Notes under the pieces: model-generated
The model's database searches: none
What the model was told of the DNA's origin: nothing
What the model saw: the letters and a program-made list of their open reading frames with translations, nothing else
Program-made: the position numbers and the translations under genes
NCBI RefSeq assembly: GCF_020085105.1
Contig: NC_058048.1
Coordinates: 8,180,862 to 8,244,861 of the forward strand
DNA: 64,000 nucleotides
Direction: 5' to 3'
DNA from: Siniperca chuatsi
Lineage: Eukaryota > Chordata > Actinopteri > Centrarchiformes > Sinipercidae
Part shown: positions 36,430 through 51,435 of the stretch, one piece after another
Layout: each line of letters starts with the position of its first letter
Position numbering within the stretch: position 1 is the first letter of the stretch

Positions 36430-36556
36430 CCCTGCTCCCTTCTCACTCTCCTCGTCCTCGGAGTGGCGGCAGCGTGACTGCCTGCGTCAGCCAGCCCTGC
36501 AAGCCCCTGCCAGCTAGTGAACGCTGCTACTGGAGCTGCTGTACCCTGCAGAGAGC

Positions 36557-36598
<42 letters not shown>

Positions 36599-36760
36599 AG
36601 TGTACGCAGATGGGAAAGCAACTGAGTCAGGGAGGGCTGCCTCTCATCTCCTCGCTGTTATCACCATCCTTCACTCTCCCTCCTCTCCTCCTCTGCTGCC
36701 ATGGAGCTCCAGCAGGCTGAATCACAACAGCGTCTGCAGAAAGGGCTGAGGTAATACTGT
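36430..36760 (+). promoter_or_regulatory. Candidate TMEM25 promoter / 5' UTR exon
   Basis: GC-richer than its surroundings, preceded by a 200-bp pyrimidine tract, with a TG repeat at 36560-36593 and a donor-like GGGCTGAG|GTAATA at 36750/36751. An ATG at 36701 would make only a short upstream frame if spliced to the coding exon. Inferred from position; there is no direct evidence for a start site. Confidence 0.3.
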
Positions 36761-37603
36761 GTGTGTCGTAGAGGGCTTTCTGTCTATATTTAAGTGCACA
36801 CGTGTGCATTGAAATGCCTGCATGCAGCCTTACAAAGTGCAGTATATACAGCATATGTGTGGTCCTACAGTGTAATGTGTAGCCCCTTGCTGCCTATCAT
36901 ATTGCTCTGAATGTCAGTGCAGTCCCAGCATCCTAAACCTGAGGGCAAAGAGCTGCAACACCTTCTATCTATGTGTGCATGTGTTACAAAGAATTTTCTT
37001 GGTCGTCTCCATATGTGTACGATTATGAGTCTTTCCTTGATGACTCAGTTCCTTCTTTCTTCCGAGGTGCTCACACAGATCATGTGACCCAGATTGCAAG
37101 CAAGCACAATACATTACAGATTCCCCGCACTTACTGTATGTGTGCACAATCACTTGTCAGGAGCAGGCCTGTTAATGTTTTCTATTGTAGTGATGGGGTA
37201 AGTCTGCAAATCAACGCTGGACAGGCAGTGAATTATTGAAAAGTGAGAGGCATGTCACCGGCTGTATGTGAAAAGTCTTGCATGCTTTTATCTTTATAGC
37301 ATTGCATTGAAAGTTTCATTTCAGAAGCTCTGTCTGCTTCTTTAGGCTTACATCTCAATCTCACCAACCGGAATCTGTGTCTTTAAAGGGTGAATTCATC
37401 AGAATCACAAACCAAACATCCTCATGTTCCCCAAGTGTTACTGAGCCATGTAGTTTGGGTTTTATGTTCCTTTGTTTTGAGATATCCGTCTCTGAGATTT
37501 CTGCTGGTGGTTCCTCGGTATAATCCATAGAACCTCATACACATGTAATTTGTTCTCCAAGCAGATAGATGTGTATGCGTGTGTGGTGCTCCGTTGGGCC
37601 AGT

Positions 37604-40600
37604 ATGGAGCGTGTGTGTCTGAGAAGGTGGGCATTGGGCTCTGCTGTCGTGTTCCTTCACACACTGGCCTTATCCTGGACAGGTAAGGCACACAGCAACT
37701 GTAACCTAGTATACACGACCTGTACCTTTTGCATAATTGGAATTCAACCAAAATTGACCTTTAGGTTATTGCACTGCACCTATTTTCATGCCGATGGTAT
37801 TAATAATAAGTAATAAATAAACATAGCTGTTGTCTTATCCAATTTCAAGCAACCTTGGTCCTTAATCTTGAAAATGAATTGAAATAAGATTTAATTTCTG
37901 GTAAAATGTCTCCTTTTGGAGAATAACAAGCTAAATGTTAATTATTGTGGAATTTCCTTTAAAATACATGTAACGTTAGCTGTAAGGAGAGTCTTAGCTG
38001 ATAAGATTTTGGATGGAAGCAGGTTTATTTACTCTAAATATCTTTAGAAGATAAACTCCACAAAATCACTTTTAAAGACCCTAATCAAAAACTGCAACTA
38101 ACCAGCAACTTGGTCAACATTGGAATTAGTTAAACATTTTGGGAAAATTCACTTTCTTGCCAAGAGTTAGATGAGAAGATGGATACCACTCTCATCGTTG
38201 TCTGTTATAAAGCTAGAGTCAGGAGATGGTTAGCTTAGCTTAGCACATAGACTGGAAACAGGGGGAAACAGCTAGCCTGGCTCTATCTAAAGGTAACAAA
38301 ATATACCTACCAGCTATCTCTAAAGCTCACTAATTAACACATTATAGCTTGTTTGTTTAAACCATACAAAAAAGTGTACATACGAAAAGTTGTGGTTTTA
38401 CATGGGCTGGAAACAACTGTCCTGGAGTCTCCCCCAGCTGCTGAGAAATATCCCAGCACGTAACCCCGTAAAACCACAAGTTGCTGTTTTTACCCTCTGG
38501 TTTTTATATGGATTAAACAAATGAGATATAACGTGTTAGTTAGTAAGCTTTGGCGGTGCTCGTATGAGGATTTTGTTTGTAAAGACAGAGCCATGCTCCC
38601 AGTCTTTGGGCTAAGCTAAGCTAGCTGGCTGTAGCTTCATATGTAACAGACAGATATGAGAGTGACATCAATCTTTTCAGCTAACTCTGCAAGAAAAGGA
38701 ATAAGCATATTTCCCAAAATGTCATACTATTCCTTTAACTTGTAATATTTGTGTAGAGTGACATTTTAAAGTCTAGATAAAAGTTGAAATCTTTTAAGTT
38801 GTCATGTTTTGCCCACACAGTCCTATTACATCACCACTAATCCTGTACTCACAGGTGCAATTGAACCCGCCCCCAAAATTGACGGACGGCACCAGGCAGC
38901 TGTGACACTGCAGGAGAACATGACACACCGGTTCAACTGCCAATCAGGCGGCTGGGATCCCCGGGCACCTCCCTTGCTAACCTGGTACCTGAATGGGGAG
39001 CAGCAGAGAGAGCCATCACCCAACCGTGGGCGCCTGGTGATGAAGTCACAGGAAGCTTCCGAGGTCATGAGACCGGGGACCAATCACAGCACCTTCTCTC
39101 TGCGGGCGAGGAAGTGGGACAGGGAGCTGGTGTGTGTCGCATCGAACCCCAGGACAGGAGAGAGCTACAATGCCACGGTCACACTCAATGTCCAGTGTGA
39201 GTCTGTGTAAAATATTTCAGGATTGTAAGTGGACCCAGTTATTTTCTGTTGATACAGTAAATAAAGTGCTAAGTCGTTCCTCTTCTCTGTCTCCCAGTTC
39301 AGCCAGAGATCCTCAGGGTGAACGCCCACTACAGTGAAACCTCAGACCCCGGCCTCTCCCTGGTCCTCTTTGCCTTGGTACGGTCCAACCCGCCTGCCAC
39401 CATCACCTTTGTGGACCAGTCCGGCCAGCTGGTGGCCAACACCTCAGACTTCCTCATCCTAGACTCGCGTAGCTACCCCTGGCTGACCAATCACACGCTG
39501 AGGGTCATGCTCAGTAGCCTATCAGGGAACGTCTCGCTGAACGCCAGCAACAGTGTGGGAACGGTGCAGAGCAACCTCACACTGGCAGGTCAGTGATGGT
39601 AAAAGGCAAAGGGAAGCCGATAAGGTCTCTCTTATGCTAAGCTAACCGTGTTCTAGCAGCAGTTTCATATTTACCATACAAACACGAGAGTGGTATCGAT
39701 CTTCTCATCAAAATCTTGGTAAGAAAGCAAATGAGCGTAGCTCCCAAAATGTCGAGCTATTCCTTTAAATCTCTCCTTCTCTCTCCAGAGTTCCTGCAGT
39801 CTCGTGTGGAGGTGCCCATGCTGGGAATAGTGACTGGGGGAGCCATGGCCTTCATGGCCCTCCTCATCCTCAGTCTGATAGTTCTCTGCCTCATGCAAAA
39901 AAACAAGAGCAAGTCCTTTGGTGAGACTAGAGTGTGTTTGTGTGTGTAGGGAGCAAGTCAGCTGGAAAATTTGCCCGTAGCTTGCATTGTTGTATATAAC
40001 ACTTATTCAGCAGGATAATACATCTCCTTGTATTATGTTACAGATGAACCAGTGGAGATTCTGATGACCAAGAAAAGGTAAATGAAGTAATCAGACTTCT
40101 TTCAGCGGATATTTATATGAACCACCTTAATAGAATCAGAATGGAGAGCAAGTAAAGCAGGCCAACAAGACTAGTGGATATCCAATCACTGGATAAACAT
40201 TTTTTGTAGATATGTTATGGTAGACAGTATCTCTTTTTGACCCCCAAGTGGTGATACTTTACCCCTGAGGTGAGTTTCCATTGTAGGACAACTGTTTCTT
40301 GATGCCAGATAATATGTGGCTTGACATATTTTGCCTTAAAGAAAAAGGTGAAATAAGTGGAGGTCTGATCCTTTCGGGTAGTCTTAAGACTGACTAATGG
40401 AAGAAATACTTTCTCACCATTTCTCATTCTCTATAAGTGTCAGATTTATCAAATATATCAGGACAACTTTAAATAAACTGTCCTTGGAGGCTCATTCAAA
40501 GGAATAAATGAGCATTTTGGGATATCCATTTATTTGCTGTCTTGCTGTGAGTTTGTGAAATGATCGATACCACTCATGTCCGTACAGTAAATATGAAGCT

Positions 40601-42724
40601 ACCGCCAGTGGCCGGTTAGCTTAGCTTAGCATAAAGACTAGAAACAGGGGGAAACAGCTAACCTGGCTCTGTCCAAAGGTAACACCTACCAGCAACCTCC
40701 TGTCAGTCATGTCGTCACAATGCGGTTACCAGACAACCAGCGGAGAGTGACTGCCCCAGGCCAAGAAATAATCAAGCACATAAAACCACAAGGTGCTGTT
40801 GTGACGCACCGATTAAACAAACGATAAATGTTAACAAATGTTAAATATAGTGTTAAGTAGTGAGCTTTAGAGGTGGTGGTACGTGGATTTTGTTACCGTT
40901 TGTTACCGTTGGACAGAGCCAGGCTTGCTGTTTCCAGTCTTTGAGCTAAATTAAGCTAACGAGCTGCTGGCAGTTAGCTTCTTATTAACAGTCAGCAAGA
41001 AAGAGAATAAGCACATTTTCAACAAATGTTGAACTATTCTTTAAAAGTGTCACATATTCAACAATGGCGATTCAGCACCTCACACACATTTCGAACACTG
41101 GATATAGGTAGAAGGTGTCCTGCAGATTATACTGTAGATGCTAATATGCTAACAAGGTCTAAGCATTAGAACACTACATTACACTTAATCACATCCACCT
41201 GTCACTTGTAGATAATGAAAACGTCTTTGATGCTGACTGCAATCAATTTAGGGTTGTATATCAAGTAAGGATTTTTAACAAATGGACATCCCTTGCATCT
41301 CCTTTTATAATTCCTACAACCACCCTTCTTTAATTGACATCACAATCACAGTCCATCCTGCAGACTAATAAAACGTCTAATCCAAGTTGGCTATCTCTCC
41401 TCCATATTTCCTGCACAGTGAATCTGCCAGTCTGAAGGCAGAGAAAGCTGATAAGACCCACATCCCCAGAGAGAACATGTCTCTGCCTTCCAACATGCAG
41501 CTCAACGACCTCAGCACTTTGAGAAAAGGTAAGAATGTAAACACCCTCACCTCATACACAGATGGGTGGAGCTGTGGGGAGGGGGGGCAGACATTGGCCT
41601 GGTGCACTACATACTGAGATAAAAATTTTGTATCTGCATATGTAGTATATACAATATAGAGACATGGACTGTATATAACAGTGACAATTTAGAAATATGA
41701 AACTACTCTAAGCTTTCATGCCATAAATACAATTTGTGAACTTGTGAACTCATGAGACACTATACTATGATTTCTGAATTGCTGAGTTGAATTAATGCGT
41801 CACAAGATGGCAAAAGTCTGAAAGGTTAGCTCAGTTAAAACATAAGTCAGTCAATAAACACCACTCAATAGAAATATTTTATTTGTTTTCACAATCAATG
41901 CTCAGCGCTAAAGGTTGGCAAAATGGAGCCTCTTACAACAGGGTGTCTTGCATCCTGAAATCTTTAGTGGATGACAACACAAAAGTTTCCGACCAACTTC
42001 TGCTTTGGTGTAAAATGCGATCAATTGTGGCCCAAGTTCTTGTTACGAGCAAACAAGTTATTCAATCCATAACTGATTGGGAAAAAAACACAACTTGTTG
42101 TTTTTACACTTCAGTGTTTGTACGGATTAAGAAAACAATATATAAAGTGTGAATTATTGAGCTTTAGAGGTGATGGTCGGTGGATTTTGTTACCTTTATA
42201 GAGCCAGGCTAGCTGTTTCCCCATTTCCAGTCTTTGTGCTAAGCTAAGCTAACCGACTCCTGGCTGTAGCTTCATATTTAGTAAAGACATGAGTGTGGCA
42301 TCAATCTTCTCATCCAACTTGCAGCAAGAAAATATAAGTGCATTCCCGAAAACTATCCCTTCAAACTCATCCATACATCTCTTTTGAATTCTGCTGTGTA
42401 TTCCATCCTTCATGAATCACTTCTCGTAGCCCGAGAGGCTGCCCAGCAGAATAGTGTGGGAGAGAAGAAGAAAGAGGAAGAGGAGGAGGAAGATCTGTCG
42501 TTAGCCTACGCTGCCAGAGGTCAGGGAAATACACTCTACTGTTGCATTTTTCATTATTTATACTTTATATTCAGTGTGGAGGAACAGCAGTGTGTGTATT
42601 ATTTTTTCATGCTGTGTTCTGTCTGAATGCTTTCCCCCGATGTTTCCCAGGTTTTGCCAGATATCCGATGGTGGGCTACATCTATAAGGTGAACAGCACA
42701 AGCAGTGAGGAGATCTGGCTCTGA
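37604..42724 (+). CDS. tmem25: TMEM25, Ig-superfamily transmembrane protein
   Basis: Eight coding exons: 37604-37682, 38855-39196, 39298-39588, 39789-39920, 40044-40077, 41419-41528, 42430-42519, 42651-42724. They join in phase to 1152 nt, 383 residues (human 366). Exon 1 is a signal peptide (MERVCLRRWALGSAVVFLHT). Exon 2 is an Ig domain with FNCQSGG, LTWYLNG and LVCVASNP. Exon 3 is a second Ig-like region with PWLTNHT and several N-glycosylation sites. Exon 4 has the membrane helix (LGIVTGGAMAFMALLILSLI). Cytoplasmic landmarks PRENMSLPSNMQLNDL and C-terminal GYIYKVNSTSSEEIWL match mammalian TMEM25, a neuronal membrane protein reported to affect NMDA-receptor turnover. An in-frame upstream ATG (37550) lies before a probable acceptor, so 37604 is preferred. 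Confidence 0.94.
38121..38738 (+). mobile_element. MITE-like 'TTAGCTTAGC' repeat, full-length copy
   Basis: Left end TTAAACATTTTGGGAAAATTCACTTTCTTGC-type sequence is mirrored by the right end GCAAGAAAAGGAATAAGC and TTTCCCAAAATGTCATACTA. The inner inverse GAGAAGATGGATACCACTCT / AGAGTGACATCAATCTTTTC extends the inverted ends to about 70 bp. No open frame. It sits in TMEM25 intron 1, with a conserved middle (AGACTGGAAACAGGGGGAAACAGC). Confidence 0.8.
39632..39768 (+). mobile_element. MITE-like 'TTAGCTTAGC' repeat, 3' fragment
   Basis: Only the right part is present (TATGCTAAGCTAACC ... CTCCCAAAATGTCGAGCTAT TCCTTTAA). It ends 20 bp before TMEM25 exon 39789, directly abutting that exon's pyrimidine tract. 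Confidence 0.75.
40498..41045 (+). mobile_element. MITE-like 'TTAGCTTAGC' repeat, near full-length copy
   Basis: AAAGGAATAAATGAGCATTTTGGGATAT at the left and AAATGTTGAACTATTCTTT at the right, with GGTTAGCTTAGCTTAGCATA and CTCTGTCCAAAGGTAACA inside. It fills much of TMEM25 intron 40078-41418. Confidence 0.75.
42075..42363 (+). mobile_element. MITE-like 'TTAGCTTAGC' repeat, 3' half
   Basis: Begins within GATTGGGAAAAAAACACAAC and runs through TTTACACTTCAGTGTTTG, GTGCTAAGCTAAGCTAACCG to AAGTGCATTCCCGAAAACTA. Lies just upstream of TMEM25 exon 42430. Confidence 0.7.
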
Positions 42725-43315
42725 CTGAAGTTACACACAAACACACACATACTGTACATGCATGCAAAACTATTTCCAACAGTGCACTTGTCCAAGAGGA
42801 AACCCAGTACAACTGCCAGTCAGTCATTCAGCCAGTCATCAGTCACCTTCAAGCTGGACCAGGATGACCAGGAACCAGAAACTGTCTTGTTGTGAAGATC
42901 TTATCTGTTTCTGGGCCGCATACAGTACCAACACACTCTCTGACAAGTTCATCCGTGAACTTGAATTTCTTGTTCACAAAACAAAACTGTCGATGTTTTT
43001 GTCTTTCTGAATCTCAATAATGCAAAAGTATGAACTCTACATAAAAATGCTCATATTCTGTATGTTTTGACATGATTTCCTCTCATAACCACATACTCTT
43101 AATGTCCTCCTCCCTGTTGCATTATTGGAATGCATTAATTGTTCTATGCTAACACCAGAATGTCCAAGATAATGTACTGTATGTGAAATTTTACATTTTG
43201 ACCAATAATATCCAAATAAGATGGTACATAATTATAGTATTTGTATATGGACATGTAACATGTCATATACTGTATATTTGTATGCATATGTATATGTGTA
43301 TAAAAAAGGACGTCT

Positions 43316-43321
43316 AATAAA
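43316..43321 (+). terminator. TMEM25 poly(A) signal
   Basis: AATAAA 592 bp after the TMEM25 stop codon, at the end of an AT-rich 3' UTR. Confidence 0.65.
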
Positions 43322-43378
43322 GATAATATTGAAATTGTATGAAGCAATTGCTGGACTTGCTGTGGTTTTATTGATGCT

Positions 43379-43394
43379 CACCAGGGGGCGCTCT
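43379..43394 (+). promoter_or_regulatory. CTCF-like motif
   Basis: CACCAGGGGGCGCTCT closely matches the vertebrate CTCF core (CCASYAGRKGGC class). It lies 58 bp beyond the TMEM25 poly(A) signal and 1.9 kb before the CD3 gamma/delta start codon, a plausible insulator position. Motif match by eye only. Confidence 0.5.
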
Positions 43395-44199
43395 ATGGTG
43401 CTTTATAAGCTGGAAAACATGGTCTGTTATATCTGTTATTCATGCAGGTGATGTGTGTTTTTGACATGGTACTAGTGATGAGTGTGTGTTGTGTGAAGGT
43501 GAAAGCATTGTAGCATTTGGTGAAGAAAGAAATTTGATACTCTGCTTTTTTTTTTTTTTTTTTTTACAATAGCAGGTGCAAGAGACAAATGATGCATGTC
43601 TATGTTTGACTTTGTGAGTGAGTGTGTGCCAGGTGTAAGCTCTAGGTCACAGGTTGTGGCTTTTCTTCAGACAGGAAGCAGAGTTGTGTTGTGGGAGCAT
43701 CTCTTTGCTCTCTCTCTCTCACTCTCTCTCTGCTGCTGCTTCTTCTGCGCTGAACAGGGAGTGTAGTCTGTCACACACAGCGGGACAAACGTTTACAACA
43801 CACAGGGAATTGAAATATTAATCTGAACACACACGGTTGTGTTCATGTCTTTGTTTTACCAGATGGAGCTGCTCTGTACATCTCCCAAAGCAACTATACA
43901 GCAAGTCGCAGTCATTTCAGCTAATATATGGCTGGCAGTGACTTTATTTCCAAAGTCAATATGAAGATTTTCCTTCACAGATTGTTGCTCATGTCTTTTG
44001 GAAAATGTGTGCTTTGTGAGAATGAACAATGACGTGGGTAAAACAGTGAAATTAATCACAAGTTTCAACAATAGTGATACATTTGAACTCCCCAAACATG
44101 TAAAACACTAATATAAAGTCATGGTCAGTGGTTGAGAAGGAATAAACAATTTACTGATGGACTAAATATTACATACCAGTTTAATTCAAATCCACTGAC

Positions 44200-44590
44200 A
44201 AGTAAGTATTATAGCAAAATGCATGTAAAAACGTAAAAGTACTCATTGCAGAAAAATGTTTCCTGTCCTATACAGTATATTAGATTATTGATGCTGGTGC
44301 AATAATGTGTAAGAAGCACTTTACTGTTGCAGTTAGTCAAGGTCTAATTTGAACTATTTTAAATAGTGTTTGAGTAGTTTAATTTATAACAATGCATCAT
44401 ATGATATAACCTCATAATGTGTTTTGTATGTAAAATCTTAATTTGTTCAGTGACTAGTAACTGTAGCTTTCAAATAAACGTAGTGGAGTAAAAAGTACAA
44501 CACTTCCCACTGAATTCCAGTGGAGTGGAAGAATAAAGCGGCATGAAATTACAAGTACTTGAGTAAATGCACTTAGTTATATTCCACCAG
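44200..44590 (-). mobile_element. MITE-like 'AAGTACTTGAGTAAA' repeat, degraded copy
   Basis: Reverse-orientation relative of the element at 48264-48782: TACAAGTACTTGAGTAAATG ... TAGTTATATTCCACCAG at its end, AAACGTAAAAGTACTCATTG inside. Confidence 0.5.
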
Positions 44591-45303
44591 TGCAAGGGCA
44601 TAGGTATGGTCTCAACACTGGTAGGGACACAACAACCCCCTACACCCCGCAAAGATAATGTAAACCAGTTTGCTCAAATATTGGTAGGGACAATTCTGTC
44701 CTCACAAAATATTGGTAGGGACATGTCCATTCCGTCCATATGCAAACCTACGCCCTAGCACCTGTGTCTAACATATGGTGTCATTTGCTGGAAGTCACAG
44801 AGACACAGAGTCCTCCAGATGTACAAAGCCTGCTGAGACGTAAAATAAACCAATCAAACTCACTTCCTTCTCTCTCTCACACACACACACACACACAGAG
44901 TGAGACACTTCAACAGACGGAGGCTGGATGCTTTGACAGCAGGGACACGGCAGCTCTTTATTTTGAGGTCAGTACTTTTATTTAAAATTTGCTGTGGATT
45001 TCACATTTTCAGTTCAGCTCAGATTGTGTCGAGCACTTGTGTATGTTTTGATGGAGACCCCATAATATGATTTTTTGGTTTTTGTAAAATCAGCTGAAGT
45101 CAGAGTTTCATTATAGATTAGCTAAAATGATTTTTCTTGAAATAACACCCTACATTTTGTCTTTCATCACGAGTTATCTGTTTCAATAAGTTGAATAAAA
45201 TGGTCGACATGGAGCAGAAAATGGCGCTCTTCCTGTTTTCTGTTGCTCTTACTTACAGTGATCTCCTTCTGTTATCAGCAGAACTCAGAGGAGTAAACAC
45301 ACA

Positions 45304-47757
<2,454 letters not shown>

Positions 47758-48222
47758 GACGTGGCCCCTCTGCCTGGGACCCCAGCCTCCAGGCTGAAAA
47801 CATACTCTCCATGTGTCCTTGCAACTCAAACATCTGCAGGAGAGAAAAGTCTGTTATCTGTTCCCAGGGTCATCATCATTTGATCATCATCACTTTCTAT
47901 GTGTAGCTTGGTGATCATCCCTAATGTAATTTGCTCTGTATTTTACTGTTTTAGCTTAGGACCATGCCTGTAAGATGTTGCTCTTAATAGACCACTCACA
48001 TAATGAGTGACTTTTTAACCTGTTGCTGTATGTCATAGTTCATTGTTTATCAGCTGTAGTCGCATTTTAATCGACCAGTGTGGTATATTTCATTCATTAT
48101 CTATGTTTTTTCTTCCCATACTGTAAGTAGGGCTGCTACAACAGCCACTTAATATAATGATTTAAAAATGAAGAATGAAAAACAAAATGGACATTATCAT
48201 GATGCAAAATTAAACATTGAGG

Positions 48223-48228
48223 AATAAA
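48223..48228 (+). terminator. CD3 gamma/delta poly(A) signal
   Basis: AATAAA 466 bp after the stop codon, in AT-rich 3' UTR. Confidence 0.6.
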
Positions 48229-48263
48229 AATTGTGCTGTCTTGTCATGTTGGCAGCTATTGCC

Positions 48264-48782
48264 AGTGGTGGAAAGTAACTAAGTACATTTACTCAAGTAC
48301 CGTACTTGTTAATTTATACTTCTACCTCAATACATTTCAGAAAATATTGGGCTGTTTAATGCCTTACATTTATTTGACAACTACTTACTTTTCACTTTAA
48401 TATTTTAATATAGATTCATATTTTACTTGAAAACGCATGATAAGTGTTTAAAAATAATTAAACCAATGTTCCCACTCTGTTTGGTTTGTGACCCCTTATA
48501 AAAAGGCAGTGTCTATTTGGGGCCCCTTGCCACATTTCAGATGTCTAAAGAGTTGTTCACAGCTGAGACAATTATTAAGTATTAAACCACTCTCCACCAG
48601 TAAACACAGGTGTCACCAAACCAACCAGGACAAAAATCTTAAGGATCATAAGTACATTTTGATGATAATACTGTACTTTTATTTAAGCAGGACTTTAATT
48701 CAGGGCTTTTACCTGTAATGGAGTATTTTTACATTGTTGTACTTTAACTTAAGCAAAGGATCAGAATACTTCCTCCACCAGA
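48264..48782 (+). mobile_element. MITE with inverted ends ('GTGGTGGAAAGTAACTAAGT' family)
   Basis: Left end AGTGGTGGAAAGTAACTAAG and TTTACTCAAGTACCGTAC are mirrored at the right end by GTACTTTAACTTAAGC and ATACTTCCTCCACCA. A very common fish non-autonomous element. Located between the convergent CD3 genes. Confidence 0.75.
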
Positions 48783-51435
48783 GATCTATTTCAGTCTGTT
48801 GCACCAAAGGTACGAATAGATGAGAATATAGAGACATAGAGAGAGTAGTGATAGAAAGAATTACACAACAAGGGTAAAGAGAAGAGCAGAGAGAAAGGTA
48901 AAAAAGACTAAAATAGTAACAAAGAAGTGGAGGTGGAAATGGAGAAGAGGAGGAGGAGAGAAACTCTAGCTGACTTTAGAGGAAGCCTCCCCCTGTCAGA
49001 TAATAGTTTAAATTCTTTGATCACTGCTCGGAGCCCCCCACGACCAATTTCTGACACTTTCATGCACTCACACACAAGCTCATGTGTTTGGTCTCGCACA
49101 ACGCAAATGTGTACGTTCGTGCACGGATGTTCACTCACACAACCACATACACTTGTCGAGCAGATGTGTGGGAACGGTTTGACTTAACTCAAGACCATCA
49201 GATAGAGGAGCACATTGTATACAACCTCCCCCTTCCCCTCTACCTCTTTGTTTCTTTGTCACACAAACATACAGCAGATGTAAATGAAGATAAGCGAACA
49301 GTAAGTGTGGGAGTGTTTCCACTAAACACAACACCTCGGTGCTACATACAGTGTCATAGACTTACCTCTTCTTCATGAAGACTACTAATAATTGATATTA
49401 CGTGGCGTCATGTTTCCCGCTTTCATTTCCATCAGTACACCTGTGCTCAGTCACTGCTTGGAAAAACGCAGTTGTACAAACACAAGCGCAAAGCATGACA
49501 CAACATTTCCAATGTGCGCACAATGGATGTAAAATACATGTATATGCATGAGAAATGTCAGATGTTTCCAAAGAGAGGATGGCACGTCAGTCACACAAAA
49601 GAGACTCTAGTGATGAAGACATATTGATGGTGATTGTGTGCATGCGGGTGCTACGGATATGAGCTGCGGCTTTGAGACCGCTTCATGAATCGCATACAGT
49701 TATATCCGTAGAGGCATCTCAGTTTTGTTTCCAACCATGAAAGAAGAAAATGAGAACAGTGTTGACTGTGGTTTATTTATTAGTGACACATGTTGCGCTC
49801 ATTACAGTAACAAGAAGATTAACACAGCAGATTAGAATGAAAAAGCAAATAAGAAAACACAGTAAGCAATTTGTGCATAAGCCTAACATTTTACATGTCT
49901 GACAAAAATTAGCTGCTCTTTTAACAATATTAGAAGTCAGAATGACTTATGACTGATGACATAAACATAAGGTATATACAGAATACAGGTATGCCAGTAT
50001 CTCTCTATTTGAAATGACAATACAAGTTATGATTTATATTTATGACATTGTTGTAAATGAGACAGTGCTCAACTTTTTATATTATAGGGTCAGTACACTC
50101 ATAGTACAATACATACACAGTACATATACTGTATACACTCAGAGGCGACTTTAATAGGTACATCTATACAATCTAATGCAAGCCAATACAACTGTTCTGC
50201 CATAAATTGTATCTTTACAAAGCTTATAATGTTACGTTTTTGGTGACATTGTTAAAAATGTGCAAATTTAATTATATCCTATATATTATATTATATTATT
50301 GCTGAGGTCATAGTTAAAGGTGGTGTTGTACTGGACTACATTATATTGAGAGGTGTTTGCAATTATTTGTTACAGTTTTTGTTACAATGTTACATACACG
50401 AGGGGATCAGAATATTAAAAAACACCTCTCAATATAATGCCGTCCAAAACAGCCCCACCACTAAATATGACCTCAATGCCAGTGTCATAAAAACTGAACC
50501 TTATCGGCATCATAAAAGTAGACTTTATGGTGGATCATTGGATTGCGTTAGACTGTACAGGTGTACCTAATGAACTGGACACTCATGCATATTAAACAAA
50601 CAAACATATTTTCTCACTTAACTCTAATGGTATGTAGTCATGCAGATAGTTTTGGTTTGAATTAATGGACAATAGTTTGTGGTGCTCACAGCATTGAAAG
50701 ATTACATTTAAAGTCTACAGCAGTAGTTTGCAACCTTTTTTATCTGACGTACCCCGCACAGCCCTATTAGATGGGCTCAAGTACCCCTTCCCTTTGATAG
50801 GGATACATGTGATGGCTTTATGCAATTTTTCAATAGTATTTCATTGCAAAGAAAACACAGCAGACATAGCGATCCTGGAATTGTCGATGCTTTTTCTTTT
50901 GTTTAGTATTCAGTCAAGTTTGCATTTGATATAGATTATATTATCAAATCATAATTTCAATTTTTTCAAATTAGCTGAGCTATACAACCTTTCCACAGAC
51001 CCCCTGGTAAATACTGATCTACAGCAACATACAGAAACAATGTCCCCGTTACTCTGAATAATCCACTAAACACATTGTCAACAGTTTTCATGGGGACTAT
51101 TTCTTCGGAAGAAAGTAGTTTTTCAGTGTAATTTTAAAATACTGTTAGCACTGCAAACTTAATGCCTTTCACCTCTGCTGTGCCGCGGTGGCGGCACGAT
51201 ACCTGGACAAATGAAACCTAAGCTACCGCACCTGGCTAGGTAACACCAGGGGTAAGTGAGAACAATTTGTGTATTTTTGCCGTTTCGGTTAAACAACCCT
51301 TTAAATTGAAAAGAGTAAAAGCCAGTGTGTGCATACTGGGAGGAAGATTGATGTTTATGTATGTCTTTTGTGAATGTTTGCCTTCATCCGTACAGCCTTT
51401 ACACCAGTGACCTGGCGCAGTCAGGTGACTTGTCT
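48783..51435. other. Region between the convergent CD3 genes
   Basis: No exon is recognised. The part above about 49770 may be the long 3' UTR of CD3 epsilon on the minus strand: minus-strand AATAAA sites are at 49772-49777 and just after. The rest is AT-rich with small CA-containing patches near 49060-49150. Confidence 0.4.

Larger units (their letters stand above)
33971..36430. other. Intergenic region SIK3-TMEM25
   Basis: No coding exon is recognised. It holds a hAT-like fragment at 34205-34372, a LINE-like 3' tail ending near 34727, and unique AT-rich sequence. From about 36230 there is a strongly pyrimidine-rich (CTCTCC) tract leading into the presumed TMEM25 promoter region. Confidence 0.6.
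43322..45303. other. Intergenic region TMEM25-CD3 gamma/delta
   Basis: Contains the CTCF-like motif, a T run (43541-43565), a CT-rich patch near 43710-43740, a repeat-derived segment (44200-44590), short copies of the phrase ATTGGTAGGGACA (44614-44722), a CA tract (44878-44898), and a possible 5' UTR exon of CD3 gamma/delta ending at the donor-like TTTTGAG|GTCAGT (44967/44968). The corresponding acceptor before the start codon would be TTATCAG at 45278. Confidence 0.5.

Noticed and set aside
36185-36517. Open frames rich in Ser/Leu/Pro (and Glu/Arg antisense)
   Set aside because: They arise from a CTCTCC pyrimidine tract, not from coding sequence.
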